Assembly (NCBI GenBank): GCA_039028635.1
Contig: JBCCHV010000001.1
Coordinates: 62,001-126,000 of the forward strand
Length of the DNA: 64,000 nucleotides
Direction of reading: 5' to 3'
Origin: Acidobacteriota bacterium
GTDB lineage: Bacteria > Acidobacteriota > Thermoanaerobaculia > Multivoradales > JBCCEF01
The position numbers and the translations under genes were made by a program. The notes below the pieces were generated by a model. The model made no database searches. It was not told the origin of the DNA and worked only from the letters and a program-made list of their open reading frames with translations. This document shows, one piece after another, positions 35,205-43,783 of the stretch (position 1 is the first letter of the stretch; each line of letters opens with the position of its first letter).

Positions 35205-37666
35205 TCAGTGCGCATGACCACCAGGGGGTCGACGGTGGTGGCGCGCCTCGCCGGCACCAGGATGGCGATCAGGGCAACCGCCGCCAGGGCGATCAGGGCG
35301 CCGCTGAAGGCCGGCACGTCGAAGGCCTGAACCCCCGGTAGCTGACCCGCCAGGGGGCGGGTGACGACGGCCGCGGCGAGCAGCCCCAAGGCCAGGCCGA
35401 GGGTGACCACCTTCATGCCCTGGAGCAGCACCATCCGCAGAACCGCCGGCCGTTCGGCTCCCAAGGCCATCCGCAGGCCGAGCTCGCGGTTGCGGCGGCT
35501 GATCGAGTAGGACATCACGCCGTAGATGCCAACCGCCGCCAGCACCAGGGCCAGAAAACCGAAGACGCCGAGCAGCAGGGTCGCCAGACGCGGTCCCCAG
35601 AGGGAGCGACCGAGAACCTCGCCGAGGGTCTCCACCTCGGTGAGGGGCAGGGTGGGATCGAGCTGCTGAATCTGCTGGCGCAGCCGTGCCAGAACGACGG
35701 CCGGGTCGCCATCGGTGCGCACGAACAGGCGCATGGCGTCGGTGTAGTTCTGCTCCAAGGGCAAGTGGAGATAAGGGATCGGCGTCTCGCCGAGGGTGCC
35801 GTGCTTGCGGTTGCGGGCGACCCCCACGACCTCGCGCAGCTCCGTTTCCCCGATCAGCGCGATGCGCTTGCCGAGGGCGTCATCGTTGGGCCAGAGGCTG
35901 GTCGCCAGGGCCTCGTTGACAATCACCACCGGGCGGCTGTCCTGGCGATCCGAGGGCTGGAACGGGCGACCCTCGGCGAGGGGGATGCCGAGGGTGTCGA
36001 AATAGGACTCGTCGACCGTGTCGACCAGCACCAGGCTGCCCTGGGTGGGGTCCGTGAGGTCTCGGCCTTCGGGGATCACGGTGCGTCGAACGCCGGGAAA
36101 GACGCCGAGCGGGAGGTTCGCGGCGAGGGCCACCGAGTCGACCGCCGGATCCGCCGACGCGACTTCCCGCACCCGACGGTAGAAGCCCATCGCCCGCGCC
36201 GGCTCATAGCCCTGAGTACCGAGGTTGAAGCCCGCCGTCGCCAGCCGCTGGGCGTCGAACCCGGGATCGATGGACTCGAGCTGGCGCAGGCTGGTCAAGA
36301 ACAGCCCCGAGGCCACCAGGCCGAGCAGGGAGAGCGCCACCTGGGACGCGACCAACAGGTTGCGGCCGGTGAGCAAGCGCTGCGAGCCCGGCGTCTCGCT
36401 GCGGTCGCGCAGGGCCGAGATCAGGTCCGGCCGACTGGCGCGCAGGGCCGGCACCAGGCCGAAGAGAATCCCGGTGCCGAGGGAGAGCAGCACGGTGAAG
36501 AGCAGCACGGTGCCATCGAAGCCGATCTCGCTGGGGGTCTGCGAGAGCAGGGGAGGACGCAGGCTCCAGAGGAGATCGCGGCCCCACCAGGCGAGCAGCA
36601 ACCCCGCCGCGCCGCCGGCGAGGGAGAGCACCAGACCCTCCGACAGGAGCTGCCGAACGAGGCGCCGGCGGGGGGCTCCGAGGGCCAGCCGAACGCTGAT
36701 CTCGGTGCGCCGGGCGCGGGCCCGCACCAGCAGCAGATTGGCGACGTTGACGCAGGCGATCAGCAGCACCAGGCCGACGGCGGCCATCATCACCGTTCCG
36801 GCGAGCAGGAACACGCCCCGCAGGCTGGGAGGGATGTTGGCCTGGGTGAGGGGCAGGACGCTGAGCGACATGTCGCGGTTGTCGTTGGGGTATTCCTCGG
36901 CCAAGCGCTCGGCGATGGTGCGGGTGGAGGCCTCCACCTGGGCGACGTCGACGTCATCGTGCAGGCGGCCGATGACGTCGAGAATTTTGCCGCGCCGGAG
37001 ATCGAAGAAGGCGCGGAACGGGCCCGACAGCACCTGCTGACGCATGGTCATCGGGATCCAGATACCCGGGGTCAACAGAGTCGAGGTGCCTGAAAATCCG
37101 GCGGGAGCCACGCCGACGATGGAGAAGCTGGCGCCATTGAGCTTGACCTCGCGGCCGAGCACGTCGGGGTCCGCGGCGTACTGGCGTTTCCAGAGCCCGT
37201 GACTGATCACCGCCACCGGCGAAGATCCGACGGTGTCGTTCTCCTCCGGCAAGAAGAATCGACCGTGGGCCGGTTCCACTCCCAGCATCGAGAAATAGCC
37301 TTGGCTGACCAACTGGGTGAAGATCCGTTCCGGGTCCTTGCCGATGATGGTCGCCGTCGGCACCGTGAGGAATGCCACCAGGGTCGAGAACTGGTCGCTC
37401 TGCCGATGGTAGTCCTCGAAGTTCGGCCACGACATGGGAAGCTGGCTGCCGGCACCGCCGTCGCGCTGGTCGACGGCCATGATTGAGACGATGCGATCTG
37501 GGCGCTCCACCGGCACCGGGTTGAGGAGGATGGCATTGACCAGGGTGAAGATCGTGGTGTTGGCGCCGATCCCGAGGGCGAGGGAGAGGATCGCTGCGAC
37601 GGTGACCACCGGAGTCTTGCGCAGAGTTCGGAGGGAGTGTCGAAAGTCCTTCCAGAGGGCATCCAT
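35201..37666 (-). CDS. ADOP-type (MacB/FtsX duplicated) permease 2
   Basis: 821-aa orphan permease with the same plan as the gene at 13980. It begins MDALWKDFRHSLRTLRKTP, with TM1 about 20-45. A MacB periplasmic domain follows (SWPNFEDYHRQSDQF, SQGYFSMLGVEPAHGRFF, LNGASFSIVGVAPAGFSG, YPNDNRDMSLSV), then an FtsX three-helix block (about 285-415). The second copy (MGFYRRVREVAS, LWPNDDALGKRI, GVMSYSISRRNRELGLRMALGA) ends in ARRATTVDPLVVMRTD. SD GAGGTG precedes ATG 37666. An AT-rich patch upstream (37680-37745) probably holds its promoter. No ATPase or PadR-type regulator is adjacent. Confidence 0.88.
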   Translation of the reverse strand: MDALWKDFRHSLRTLRKTPVVTVAAILSLALGIGANTTIFTLVNAILLNPVPVERPDRIVSIMAVDQRDGGAGSQLPMSWPNFEDYHRQSDQFSTLVAFLTVPTATIIGKDPERIFTQLVSQGYFSMLGVEPAHGRFFLPEENDTVGSSPVAVISHGLWKRQYAADPDVLGREVKLNGASFSIVGVAPAGFSGTSTLLTPGIWIPMTMRQQVLSGPFRAFFDLRRGKILDVIGRLHDDVDVAQVEASTRTIAERLAEEYPNDNRDMSLSVLPLTQANIPPSLRGVFLLAGTVMMAAVGLVLLIACVNVANLLLVRARARRTEISVRLALGAPRRRLVRQLLSEGLVLSLAGGAAGLLLAWWGRDLLWSLRPPLLSQTPSEIGFDGTVLLFTVLLSLGTGILFGLVPALRASRPDLISALRDRSETPGSQRLLTGRNLLVASQVALSLLGLVASGLFLTSLRQLESIDPGFDAQRLATAGFNLGTQGYEPARAMGFYRRVREVASADPAVDSVALAANLPLGVFPGVRRTVIPEGRDLTDPTQGSLVLVDTVDESYFDTLGIPLAEGRPFQPSDRQDSRPVVIVNEALATSLWPNDDALGKRIALIGETELREVVGVARNRKHGTLGETPIPYLHLPLEQNYTDAMRLFVRTDGDPAVVLARLRQQIQQLDPTLPLTEVETLGEVLGRSLWGPRLATLLLGVFGFLALVLAAVGIYGVMSYSISRRNRELGLRMALGAERPAVLRMVLLQGMKVVTLGLALGLLAAAVVTRPLAGQLPGVQAFDVPAFSGALIALAAVALIAILVPARRATTVDPLVVMRTD

Positions 37667-37847
37667 GGGTCACCTCGATAGTTTTTGAAAACAGTTCAAT
37701 ATTGGAATCAAAAAGATTGTCGAACTAACGATATCTCATTGGCTACGGTGCAGCCTCGTGATCAGATTCGCGGGCCCCGGCCGCGGTGAGCCGGGCCAGC
37801 TCGCCAGCGCAACCGGGCCCGGTGTCGGGTCTGCGGCGACTTCGGGC

Positions 37848-37853
37848 TAGAAT
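37848..37853 (+). promoter_or_regulatory. -10-like hexamer before pncB (leaderless candidate)
   Basis: TAGAAT ends 9 nt before ATG 37863, with no SD between. Confidence 0.45.
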
Positions 37854-37862
37854 TCGCCCGCC

Positions 37863-39245
37863 ATGAGCGCACCTCTGCCGTTGCTCCTCGATTCCGCCGA
37901 CCTCTGCCTGGCAACGGACCTGTATCAACTGACCATGGCGGCCGCCTACGAGCGCCGCCGTCAGGCTGGCGAAGAAGAGCCGCGAGCGACCTTCGAGCTT
38001 TGGGTCCGGAGGTTCCCGAACCAGCGCAACTTCCTGGTCTTCGCCGGCCTCGATCAGGCCCTGGCGGCCCTGCAGCGCCTGCGCTTCGGTGCCGAGCAAC
38101 TCGACTATCTGCGCTCTTTGCCAGCCTTTGCGGACGTCGAGCGGTCGTTCTTCGACACCCTGGCGGAGTTTCGTTTCCAGGGCGATGTCCGGGCGTTGCC
38201 GGAGGGTACGATCTTCTTTCCGGGAGCGCCGGTGATGAGCGTTCACGGCAGCTTCCTGGAAGCACAGATCGTCGAGACCCTGTTGCTGTCGATCGTCAAC
38301 TTTCAGTCCTCGATCGCCAGCAAGGCGGCCCGGCTGCGCTTGGCGGCAGGATCGCGGGCGCGCCTGGCGGAGTTCGGTGGGCGACGAGCCCACGGTCCCC
38401 AGGCGGCGACCTGGGCGGCCCGCGCCGCCTTCGTCGGTGGGTTCGATGCCACCTCGAACCTGCTCGCCGGCCAGCGCGAGGGAATTCCGGTGGTCGGCAC
38501 CATGGCCCACAGCTTCGTGATGTCCTTCCAGTCGGAGGTCGAGGCCTTCCGCCACTACCACGAGGTCTTCCCCCAGCAATCGATCCTGCTGGTCGACACC
38601 TACGACAGCTTGACCGGCGTTCGTCGCGCCCTGTCCACCGGCCTGCCCTTCCGGGGTATCCGCCTCGACAGCGGCGATCTCGGCGAGCTCGCCCGGGAGG
38701 CGCGTCAGCTGCTCGACGGCGCCGGGCGCTCCGATGCCGAGATCTTCGTCTCCGGCGATCTCGACGAACGTCGCATCGCCGAGCTGCGCGCCGCCGGAGC
38801 ACCGATCGACGCCTTCGGTGTCGGTACCGAGCTCTCGACCTCCGCCGACGCGCCGGCCTTGAGTGGGGTCTACAAGCTGGTCGAGTCTTTCCGCGGCGGC
38901 CGGCGTTTGTTGCACTACAAGGGCAGCCGGGGAAAGGTCAGCTATCCCGGTCTCAAACAGGTGGTCCGGACCTATGTGCAAGGCGTCATGGAGCACGACC
39001 GGGTGGTTCCTGCCGGCGAGCGCGAGCCGACCGCCGGAGCCGGCCGCCGGCTGCTGCGCGCGGTGATGCGCCAGGGTGAGGTTATCGAGCGTAGCTCCGC
39101 CGCCGAGGGACGACGACGCTGCCTCGAGGAGCTCGAGACCCTGCCTCTTCGGCTGCGCTCCCTCGAACCTTGCCGCAATGCCCCTTACCGGGTCGAGGTC
39201 GATCAGCGCCTGGTCGAGGCTCTCGAGTGCCTGGAGACCCATTGA
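37863..39245 (+). CDS. pncB: Nicotinate phosphoribosyltransferase
   Basis: 460-aa NAPRTase, which makes nicotinate mononucleotide from nicotinate and PRPP in NAD salvage. Visible motifs: ATDLYQLTMAAAY near the N-terminus, FELWVRRFPNQRNFLVFAGL, a FGGRRAHGPQAA block, FVGGFDATSNLLAG and GTMAHSFVMSF around the PRPP site, the RLDSGDL motif and GVGTELSTS. All are typical of the family. Probably leaderless. Its TGA stop overlaps the TTG start of the next gene. NAD salvage near the NADH/NAD+ sensor rex is suggestive but they are on opposite strands. Confidence 0.95.
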   Translation: MSAPLPLLLDSADLCLATDLYQLTMAAAYERRRQAGEEEPRATFELWVRRFPNQRNFLVFAGLDQALAALQRLRFGAEQLDYLRSLPAFADVERSFFDTLAEFRFQGDVRALPEGTIFFPGAPVMSVHGSFLEAQIVETLLLSIVNFQSSIASKAARLRLAAGSRARLAEFGGRRAHGPQAATWAARAAFVGGFDATSNLLAGQREGIPVVGTMAHSFVMSFQSEVEAFRHYHEVFPQQSILLVDTYDSLTGVRRALSTGLPFRGIRLDSGDLGELAREARQLLDGAGRSDAEIFVSGDLDERRIAELRAAGAPIDAFGVGTELSTSADAPALSGVYKLVESFRGGRRLLHYKGSRGKVSYPGLKQVVRTYVQGVMEHDRVVPAGEREPTAGAGRRLLRAVMRQGEVIERSSAAEGRRRCLEELETLPLRLRSLEPCRNAPYRVEVDQRLVEALECLETH

Positions 39246-40921
39246 GGCCGCGTTCCCTGGCCCTCCTCTGGGGGGGTGTGGCTCTGCTGTGCCGGCTACC
39301 GTTCGCGGCCCGGCGGTTGTGGGATCACGACTCGATCCAGTTCGCCCTCGGCGCCGAGGCCTTCGACCTCGCCGCCCATCACCCCCATCCGCCCGGTTAT
39401 CCCCTCTATATCGGGGCGCTGAAAGCCCTCGCTGCCCTCGGTCTGTCGCCGTTGGCGGGAATGGTGCTGCTCTCGGCCCTGGGAGCCGCCTTGGGAGCCG
39501 CCTGCTGTTTCCTGCTGGTTCACCGTTGGTCCGAGGAGGCCTCGACCGCCAGCCTCGCGGCAGCCCTCTACGTGTCGAATCCACTGCTCTGGTTTTACGG
39601 TGAGCTGCCTCTGATATACGCCCTCGAGGGTGGAGTCACGGTGGCTCTGGCGTACCTTGCCGTGGCGATGGCGGATAGCCAGCGCTCCTTCCTGCTCGCC
39701 TGCGTCGCCTTCGCCCTCGCCGGCGGCCTGCGGCCTTCGACCCTGGTGCTGCTCTTTCCGCTCTTTCTCTTCGGCCTGTTCCAGGGACTGAAGGAGGGGC
39801 GCCTGGGCTGGCGACAGGTACCCTGGGGAGCCTTCGCCGGCCTGGTGGCGGTCGCCGCCTGGCTGGTTCCTCTGCTGGCGGCGGCCGGTGGTCATGCCGC
39901 CTACCGCGAGCTCAGCGGCGGTCACTTCGAAACCCTCCTGCCCCAGACATCGGTGCTCTATGGAGCCGGCCTCGGTGCCCTGGCCCACAACCTGGAGGTG
40001 CTCATCAAGTGGGCCCTGCAAGGTCTGGTTCCGGCGTTCATCGTGTTGTTGGTGGCGTTCGTCCTGCAGCCGCGGGGCTGGATCAGGGGGCTGCGCGAGC
40101 TGTGGCGGAGGACGCCGTGGTTGCTGGCCTGGGGGCTCCCTCCGGTCCTGTTCTTCGCTCTCTTCCACGTCACCAAGGCGGGATACACGCTGATCCACCT
40201 GCCGGCTCTGCTGGTCGCCAGCGGCCTCCTCCTGGGGGCCTGGCTGCGAGCCGGCCGCCGCGACGTCGGGATCCGGCTGGCGATCACCCTGGCTTTGGTG
40301 AGTGGTGCCGGGCTGTTCTTCTTCGGGGCCGATCGGCGGCCCGATCAGGCCCGCGCCTGGGCGGTGCTGCGGCACGAGCACAACCTGACCGCTCTGCGCG
40401 CTTACGAGCGCGAGCTCGACGAAATGGTGACGCGGGTGCAGGCCTTCGATCCCGCGACGACGGCCCTCGCCGGAGTCGAGCTGGCGGGGACCGGGGCCGC
40501 CGGCGCCGATGGCTTCCTCTACTCCTGGCATCGTCACCTGCAGTGGTTCCTACCGCGCTACGAGGCCTTTTTCCTGGCGCCCCAGGCCGGCCTCGTCGAG
40601 CACACCACGGGGGGGCACCGACGGTTTCGCCGCACCGGCACGGTGGCTCAGCTCCCGGACGGGGTCAGCACGCTACTCCTGGTGTTGGCGGGTCTACCGC
40701 AGGAGCGCCTTGGGCTGCCGGCGGCGGAGGTCCTGTGGCGCGGCGACCAGTTCGTGCTGCTCCGACTGGTGGCTCGCCGCCCGTTGCAGCTCGGCGGGCT
40801 CGAGATCAGGCCGGCGCCGAGCTCTGCAGGAGAAACGCCAGCTCTTCGAGATGAACCCGAAGGTCGACGTTCTTCAACGGCGTCCCCGGGCGCGGGCGAA
40901 CTCTCTGGCGGGCGAAATTGA
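39242..40921 (+). CDS. Polytopic membrane glycosyltransferase-like protein
   Basis: 559 aa when started at TTG 39242, which overlaps the pncB stop (TTGA) and has a GGAG SD 6 nt upstream. About ten membrane helices span residues 8-380. The first periplasmic loop reads WDHDSIQFALGAEAFDLAAHHPHPPGYPLY, with acidic residues in the position of the catalytic Asp of GT-C glycosyltransferases (PMT/ArnT/DUF2723 type). The last ~190 residues are soluble. It presumably transfers a sugar from a polyprenyl carrier in the periplasm. The final 116 nt lie antisense to the end of rex, so the C-terminal tail of about 38 residues is low-complexity. Confidence 0.75.
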   Translation: MRPRSLALLWGGVALLCRLPFAARRLWDHDSIQFALGAEAFDLAAHHPHPPGYPLYIGALKALAALGLSPLAGMVLLSALGAALGAACCFLLVHRWSEEASTASLAAALYVSNPLLWFYGELPLIYALEGGVTVALAYLAVAMADSQRSFLLACVAFALAGGLRPSTLVLLFPLFLFGLFQGLKEGRLGWRQVPWGAFAGLVAVAAWLVPLLAAAGGHAAYRELSGGHFETLLPQTSVLYGAGLGALAHNLEVLIKWALQGLVPAFIVLLVAFVLQPRGWIRGLRELWRRTPWLLAWGLPPVLFFALFHVTKAGYTLIHLPALLVASGLLLGAWLRAGRRDVGIRLAITLALVSGAGLFFFGADRRPDQARAWAVLRHEHNLTALRAYERELDEMVTRVQAFDPATTALAGVELAGTGAAGADGFLYSWHRHLQWFLPRYEAFFLAPQAGLVEHTTGGHRRFRRTGTVAQLPDGVSTLLLVLAGLPQERLGLPAAEVLWRGDQFVLLRLVARRPLQLGGLEIRPAPSSAGETPALRDEPEGRRSSTASPGAGELSGGRN

Positions 40922-41441
40922 GCACGGCGGCGATGCCCGCCTCGACCAGCGCGTCGTAGCCCGCCTGCGCCTCCTCCGGTGGTACCGCCAGCACGCCGAT
41001 GCGGGCGCCGGACTCCCGAACCACCCGCTCGAGGTCGTCGAAGGCGGCCACCTCGACGGAGCCGAGGTCGAGCCCGATCTTCTGCGGATCCCGGTCGACC
41101 GCCGCCACCACTCGAAAAGCGCCCTGATTGAAGCCGATGTGATGGACCAAGGCGCTGCCGAGGTTGCCCATGCCGACGATGATCAGAGGATGGCCTTGGT
41201 CGAGGCCGAGCAGTCGACTCAGGCTATCGGCCAGCTCCTGGACGCGGTAGCCGACGCCGCGGACGCCGAAATCACCGAACTGAGCCAGGTCCTTGCGGAT
41301 CTGAGCCGCCGACAGGTCGAACTCGTGGGCGAGCTGGCGGGAGGAGATCCGGTCGATGCCCTTGGCCTGGAGCTGGCGCAGACAGCGCAAGTAGATCGAG
41401 AGCCGGTTGAGGCTGCGGGGGGAGACGTCGGGAGTGCTCAT
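40806..41441 (-). CDS. rex: Redox-sensing transcriptional repressor Rex
   Basis: 211-aa Rex. The N-terminal winged helix (about 5-80) reads SLNRLSIYLRCLRQLQ, ISSRQLAHEFDLSAAQIRKDLAQFGDFGVRGVGY. The Rossmann domain has IIVGMGNLGSALVHH, the acidic adenosine-ribose residue in VAAVDRDPQKIG, and a C-terminal swap helix. Rex dimers bind TTGTGAA-type operators when NAD+ is high and leave when NADH rises. The ATG overlaps the stop of the NuoN-like gene (ATGA). It therefore belongs to the nuo-like operon, which has a perfect Rex operator upstream, so it should be autoregulated. It overlaps the convergent glycosyltransferase by 116 nt. Confidence 0.96.
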   Translation of the reverse strand: MSTPDVSPRSLNRLSIYLRCLRQLQAKGIDRISSRQLAHEFDLSAAQIRKDLAQFGDFGVRGVGYRVQELADSLSRLLGLDQGHPLIIVGMGNLGSALVHHIGFNQGAFRVVAAVDRDPQKIGLDLGSVEVAAFDDLERVVRESGARIGVLAVPPEEAQAGYDALVEAGIAAVLNFARQRVRPRPGTPLKNVDLRVHLEELAFLLQSSAPA

Positions 41442-42772
41442 AGGGTTCTCAGGAGTTCGCCGATCAGACCGAGACCGCGGTGGAGCCAAGAGGCTGGCAC
41501 GGTGCCGAGGAGAATCAGCAGGGCGGCGGCTGCCAGCGAGGTCGCGGCCGGTCGCGAGGTTTGCGCTCGCCAGGCTGTCGGAAGCCAGCGCAGGACGAAG
41601 AGCAGCGAAAGAAACACCACCAACAGCAAGAGAGTTCCCAGCCAGGAACCGAAGTGGTGTCCGAGGAGAGCCGGGCGAAGGCGGTATCCGAAGACCGGTG
41701 GCAGACCTGCGAGGCCGACGAGAGCGACCAGCAGAGTCAGGCGATGGCCGAGACCGGCGAGGGAAGAGACCGCGGGGTCGCGACCCGACGACCCTGCCGC
41801 AGGGGGTCGGATGAGATTGGCGTTGCCTGCGAGCTGGCTTCCGGAGTCTGCCGTCGAGGCGACGGCGGAGAGTAGCAGAGCCGCCATGCCTAGGGTGAGC
41901 TCGAAGGGCGACCCGAGCTGCGCCAGGAGGAGCAGGAGGCCCGCCGAGGCGACGACGGCGCGGTCGACGGCGCGTCGCCAGTGCCGGGCGAAGAGAGCAC
42001 TGCCGTAGCCCCACAGGCCGACGACGACCGCGATCGCCGGTGCCAGCCACTGCAACGTCGTGGACGCTGGGCCGAGGGTCTGGAGAAGTCGGAAGGCAAT
42101 CCAGAGACCGGCGGCGATCGGCGCGAGTCTCGCGACGAGGGGAGTCGCCGTGGCGGTCACCAGACCGAGGGGAAGGGCGAGGCCGAGGAGTAGGCAGAGG
42201 GCCCCGGCTTCGGCGAGGGCGGGATTTCCGGTGAGCCCGATCTGCCAGGCATCGACGATCGAGGTCAGTTGGCCGCTGCCGGTTTCGCCGACGATCAGCG
42301 TCGCGCCGACGGCGAGCAGAGCCAACGCGAGGGATTCCCAGCGCAGGCTTCGGACAGGCGCCGGATCGGCCTCCATGAGCAGACGATGGCAAAGCCACCA
42401 GATCGCCAGGGCGAGTACGACGGCGAAGAGATCGGCGGCGCGCATCGACCAGGCCAGGGAGGCCGCGGCGGCCAGGTGCAGGGCGATTCGCCGCGGCGAT
42501 TCCTCAGCCGCGACGGTGACGGCGACAGCGGCGATCATCAGGCCGAGAAAAAGGGCCAGGCCGGGCTGCGGCGCGAGGGCTCCCCGGAGACCGACGGGTG
42601 AGCTGTGCCAGAGGGCGAAGCCGGAAACCGCCAGCAGGCCGACCGCGGCCCGCGGCACGATGCCCGGGAAGGCGGCGACCTTCGCTCCCGCGAGGAGGCT
42701 TCCCAGGGCCAGCAAGAGAGCCCCGGAAAGCAGCAGGAGCTCACCCGGAAAGGATTGGAGCAGGGCAGTCAT
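41438..42772 (-). CDS. Divergent NuoN-like membrane subunit
   Basis: 444 aa, almost entirely hydrophobic, with 12-14 predicted helices. The segment LVALVGLAGLPPVFGYRLRPALLG matches the NuoN/antiporter-like signature LaGLPPt.GF..K, but with Arg where the proton-path Lys is expected. Only one lysine (about residue 31) is present in the whole protein, whereas NuoN has several conserved intramembrane lysines. It is coupled by ATGA overlaps to the NuoK-like gene upstream and rex downstream. Likely a degenerate or repurposed complex I/Mrp-type subunit; pumping is doubtful. Confidence 0.6.
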   Translation of the reverse strand: MTALLQSFPGELLLLSGALLLALGSLLAGAKVAAFPGIVPRAAVGLLAVSGFALWHSSPVGLRGALAPQPGLALFLGLMIAAVAVTVAAEESPRRIALHLAAAASLAWSMRAADLFAVVLALAIWWLCHRLLMEADPAPVRSLRWESLALALLAVGATLIVGETGSGQLTSIVDAWQIGLTGNPALAEAGALCLLLGLALPLGLVTATATPLVARLAPIAAGLWIAFRLLQTLGPASTTLQWLAPAIAVVVGLWGYGSALFARHWRRAVDRAVVASAGLLLLLAQLGSPFELTLGMAALLLSAVASTADSGSQLAGNANLIRPPAAGSSGRDPAVSSLAGLGHRLTLLVALVGLAGLPPVFGYRLRPALLGHHFGSWLGTLLLLVVFLSLLFVLRWLPTAWRAQTSRPAATSLAAAALLILLGTVPASWLHRGLGLIGELLRTL

Positions 42773-43041
42773 GGCTGCGAACGGGTGGTAGAGGTTGGCC
42801 GGCGACGGACCGCCCGCGAGAGGCGAATCGCCAGCACCCCTTGGACCAAGGCGATGGCCACCAAGACCAGCGACAGGAACGGCCGGCGGGAGGGAACCAG
42901 CAGCTCGAGGTAGGTGAGCAGCAGGAGGTGGCCGCCGAGCAAGAGCACCTGGCCCGAGAGAGGATCGCGCCGGCGCAGCAGGACGGCGGCACCGCCGGCA
43001 CCGAGGAGCAGGAAGGCGGTGGCGAAGAAGGTGGCGCTCAC
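42769..43041 (-). CDS. Divergent NuoK-like small membrane subunit
   Basis: 90 aa with three predicted helices (about 3-21, 29-48 and 53-73), the same topology and length as NuoK/MrpC. AVLLRRRDPLSGQVLLLGGHLLLL lies where NuoK has ..IRRN.L..LI.LE.M.N; the TM2 Glu is replaced by Gly/His. VAIALVQGVLAIRLSR lies where NuoK has AAAEAAIGLA; the TM3 Glu is replaced by Val/Gln. GTG start in a GTGA overlap with the NuoJ-like gene. The assignment rests on topology, position and weak similarity. Confidence 0.5.
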   Translation of the reverse strand: MSATFFATAFLLLGAGGAAVLLRRRDPLSGQVLLLGGHLLLLTYLELLVPSRRPFLSLVLVAIALVQGVLAIRLSRAVRRRPTSTTRSQP

Positions 43042-43502
43042 GGCGAATCCCGGCCGTCGTCGTGGTCACCACCGATGGTCGGCGAGTCCCAAGGCCGCAG
43101 CAGGCCTGCGGTAGTGATCAACAGGAAGAGGGTGGCGAGGAGCAAGACCTCGAAGGGCTGCAGCGGCTGCGAGGGCGGCGGCGCGGCGGGCGGGGCCGGC
43201 ACCGCCGACTGCCAGGCGATCATCGCCAGGACAAGACAGCCTGCGAACCAGCCGATCGCGGCCAGGATCGAGGCCAGAGACGGCCTTGCCGGCAGTTGCG
43301 AGGGTGGCGGCCAGCGCAGCACGAGGAGGGCAAGCGCACCATGGACGATGGCGAGCATCGGATAACCCCAGGCCGCTTCCAAACCCGCCGTGGCCAGCCA
43401 GAGAGCGGCGAGGGCGACCGTCGCCCAGCGTCCTCGGCCGAAGGCGGCGCAGAGACCGCAGGCGAGCAGCAAGAGGGGCAAAATCACGACGGGCTCGATC
43501 AC
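43038..43502 (-). CDS. NuoJ-like membrane protein (first gene of the nuo-like/rex operon)
   Basis: 154 aa with five likely helices: four in the first 100 residues and one near 118-138 (FEVLLLATLFLLITTAGLL) that resembles the last NuoJ helix. Position before the NuoK-like gene fits NuoJ, but sequence similarity is weak and this is mainly a context call. GTG start at 43502 has only a weak SD; the 240-nt leader back to the promoter leaves room for a different start. It is the first gene downstream of the Rex operator. The C-terminal tail is polar (GGDHDDGRDSP). Confidence 0.42.
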   Translation of the reverse strand: MIEPVVILPLLLLACGLCAAFGRGRWATVALAALWLATAGLEAAWGYPMLAIVHGALALLVLRWPPPSQLPARPSLASILAAIGWFAGCLVLAMIAWQSAVPAPPAAPPPSQPLQPFEVLLLATLFLLITTAGLLRPWDSPTIGGDHDDGRDSP

Positions 43503-43748
43503 ATCCGAGGCCCATGGCGATGGGACCAGACATTCCTACCGGCCCCTGATCGGGCTATCCCGAGCTTTTCACCAGATCTTCCCGGCACAGATGTAGGTTC
43601 CAAAATCTCCTGCGTTGTCCGCCGGCTGCACGATTCGCAGCACGTCGAGTCAAGGTGCTTCTCTGCGCCGACGGATGCCGTGAACCTTCAGCAGCCTAAG
43701 GCCTTTCCCAGCGGATCTGGTGAGTAGATCGGGCGAGGAAAGCGACTG

Positions 43749-43778
43749 AGTCTACCGACCTTGTGAATGGTTTCACAA
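43749..43778 (-). promoter_or_regulatory. Promoter of the nuo-like/rex operon
   Basis: On the minus strand TTGTGA (43773-43778), an 18-bp spacer and TAGACT (43749-43754). The -35 and most of the spacer lie inside the Rex operator, so a bound Rex dimer would block RNA polymerase. Predicted transcription start near 43742, about 240 nt before the first gene. Confidence 0.62.
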
Positions 43779-43779
43779 G
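43760..43779. promoter_or_regulatory. Rex operator (ROP)
   Basis: CTTGTGAA-TGGT-TTCACAAG: perfect 8-bp arms and a 4-nt spacer. It contains an exact match to the Rex consensus TTGTGAA-N4-TTCACAA. It lies 4 nt beyond the end of the sigma factor gene and upstream of the operon that ends with rex. Family knowledge of the consensus and the local rex gene make the assignment strong. Confidence 0.92.
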
Positions 43780-43783
43780 CGGT

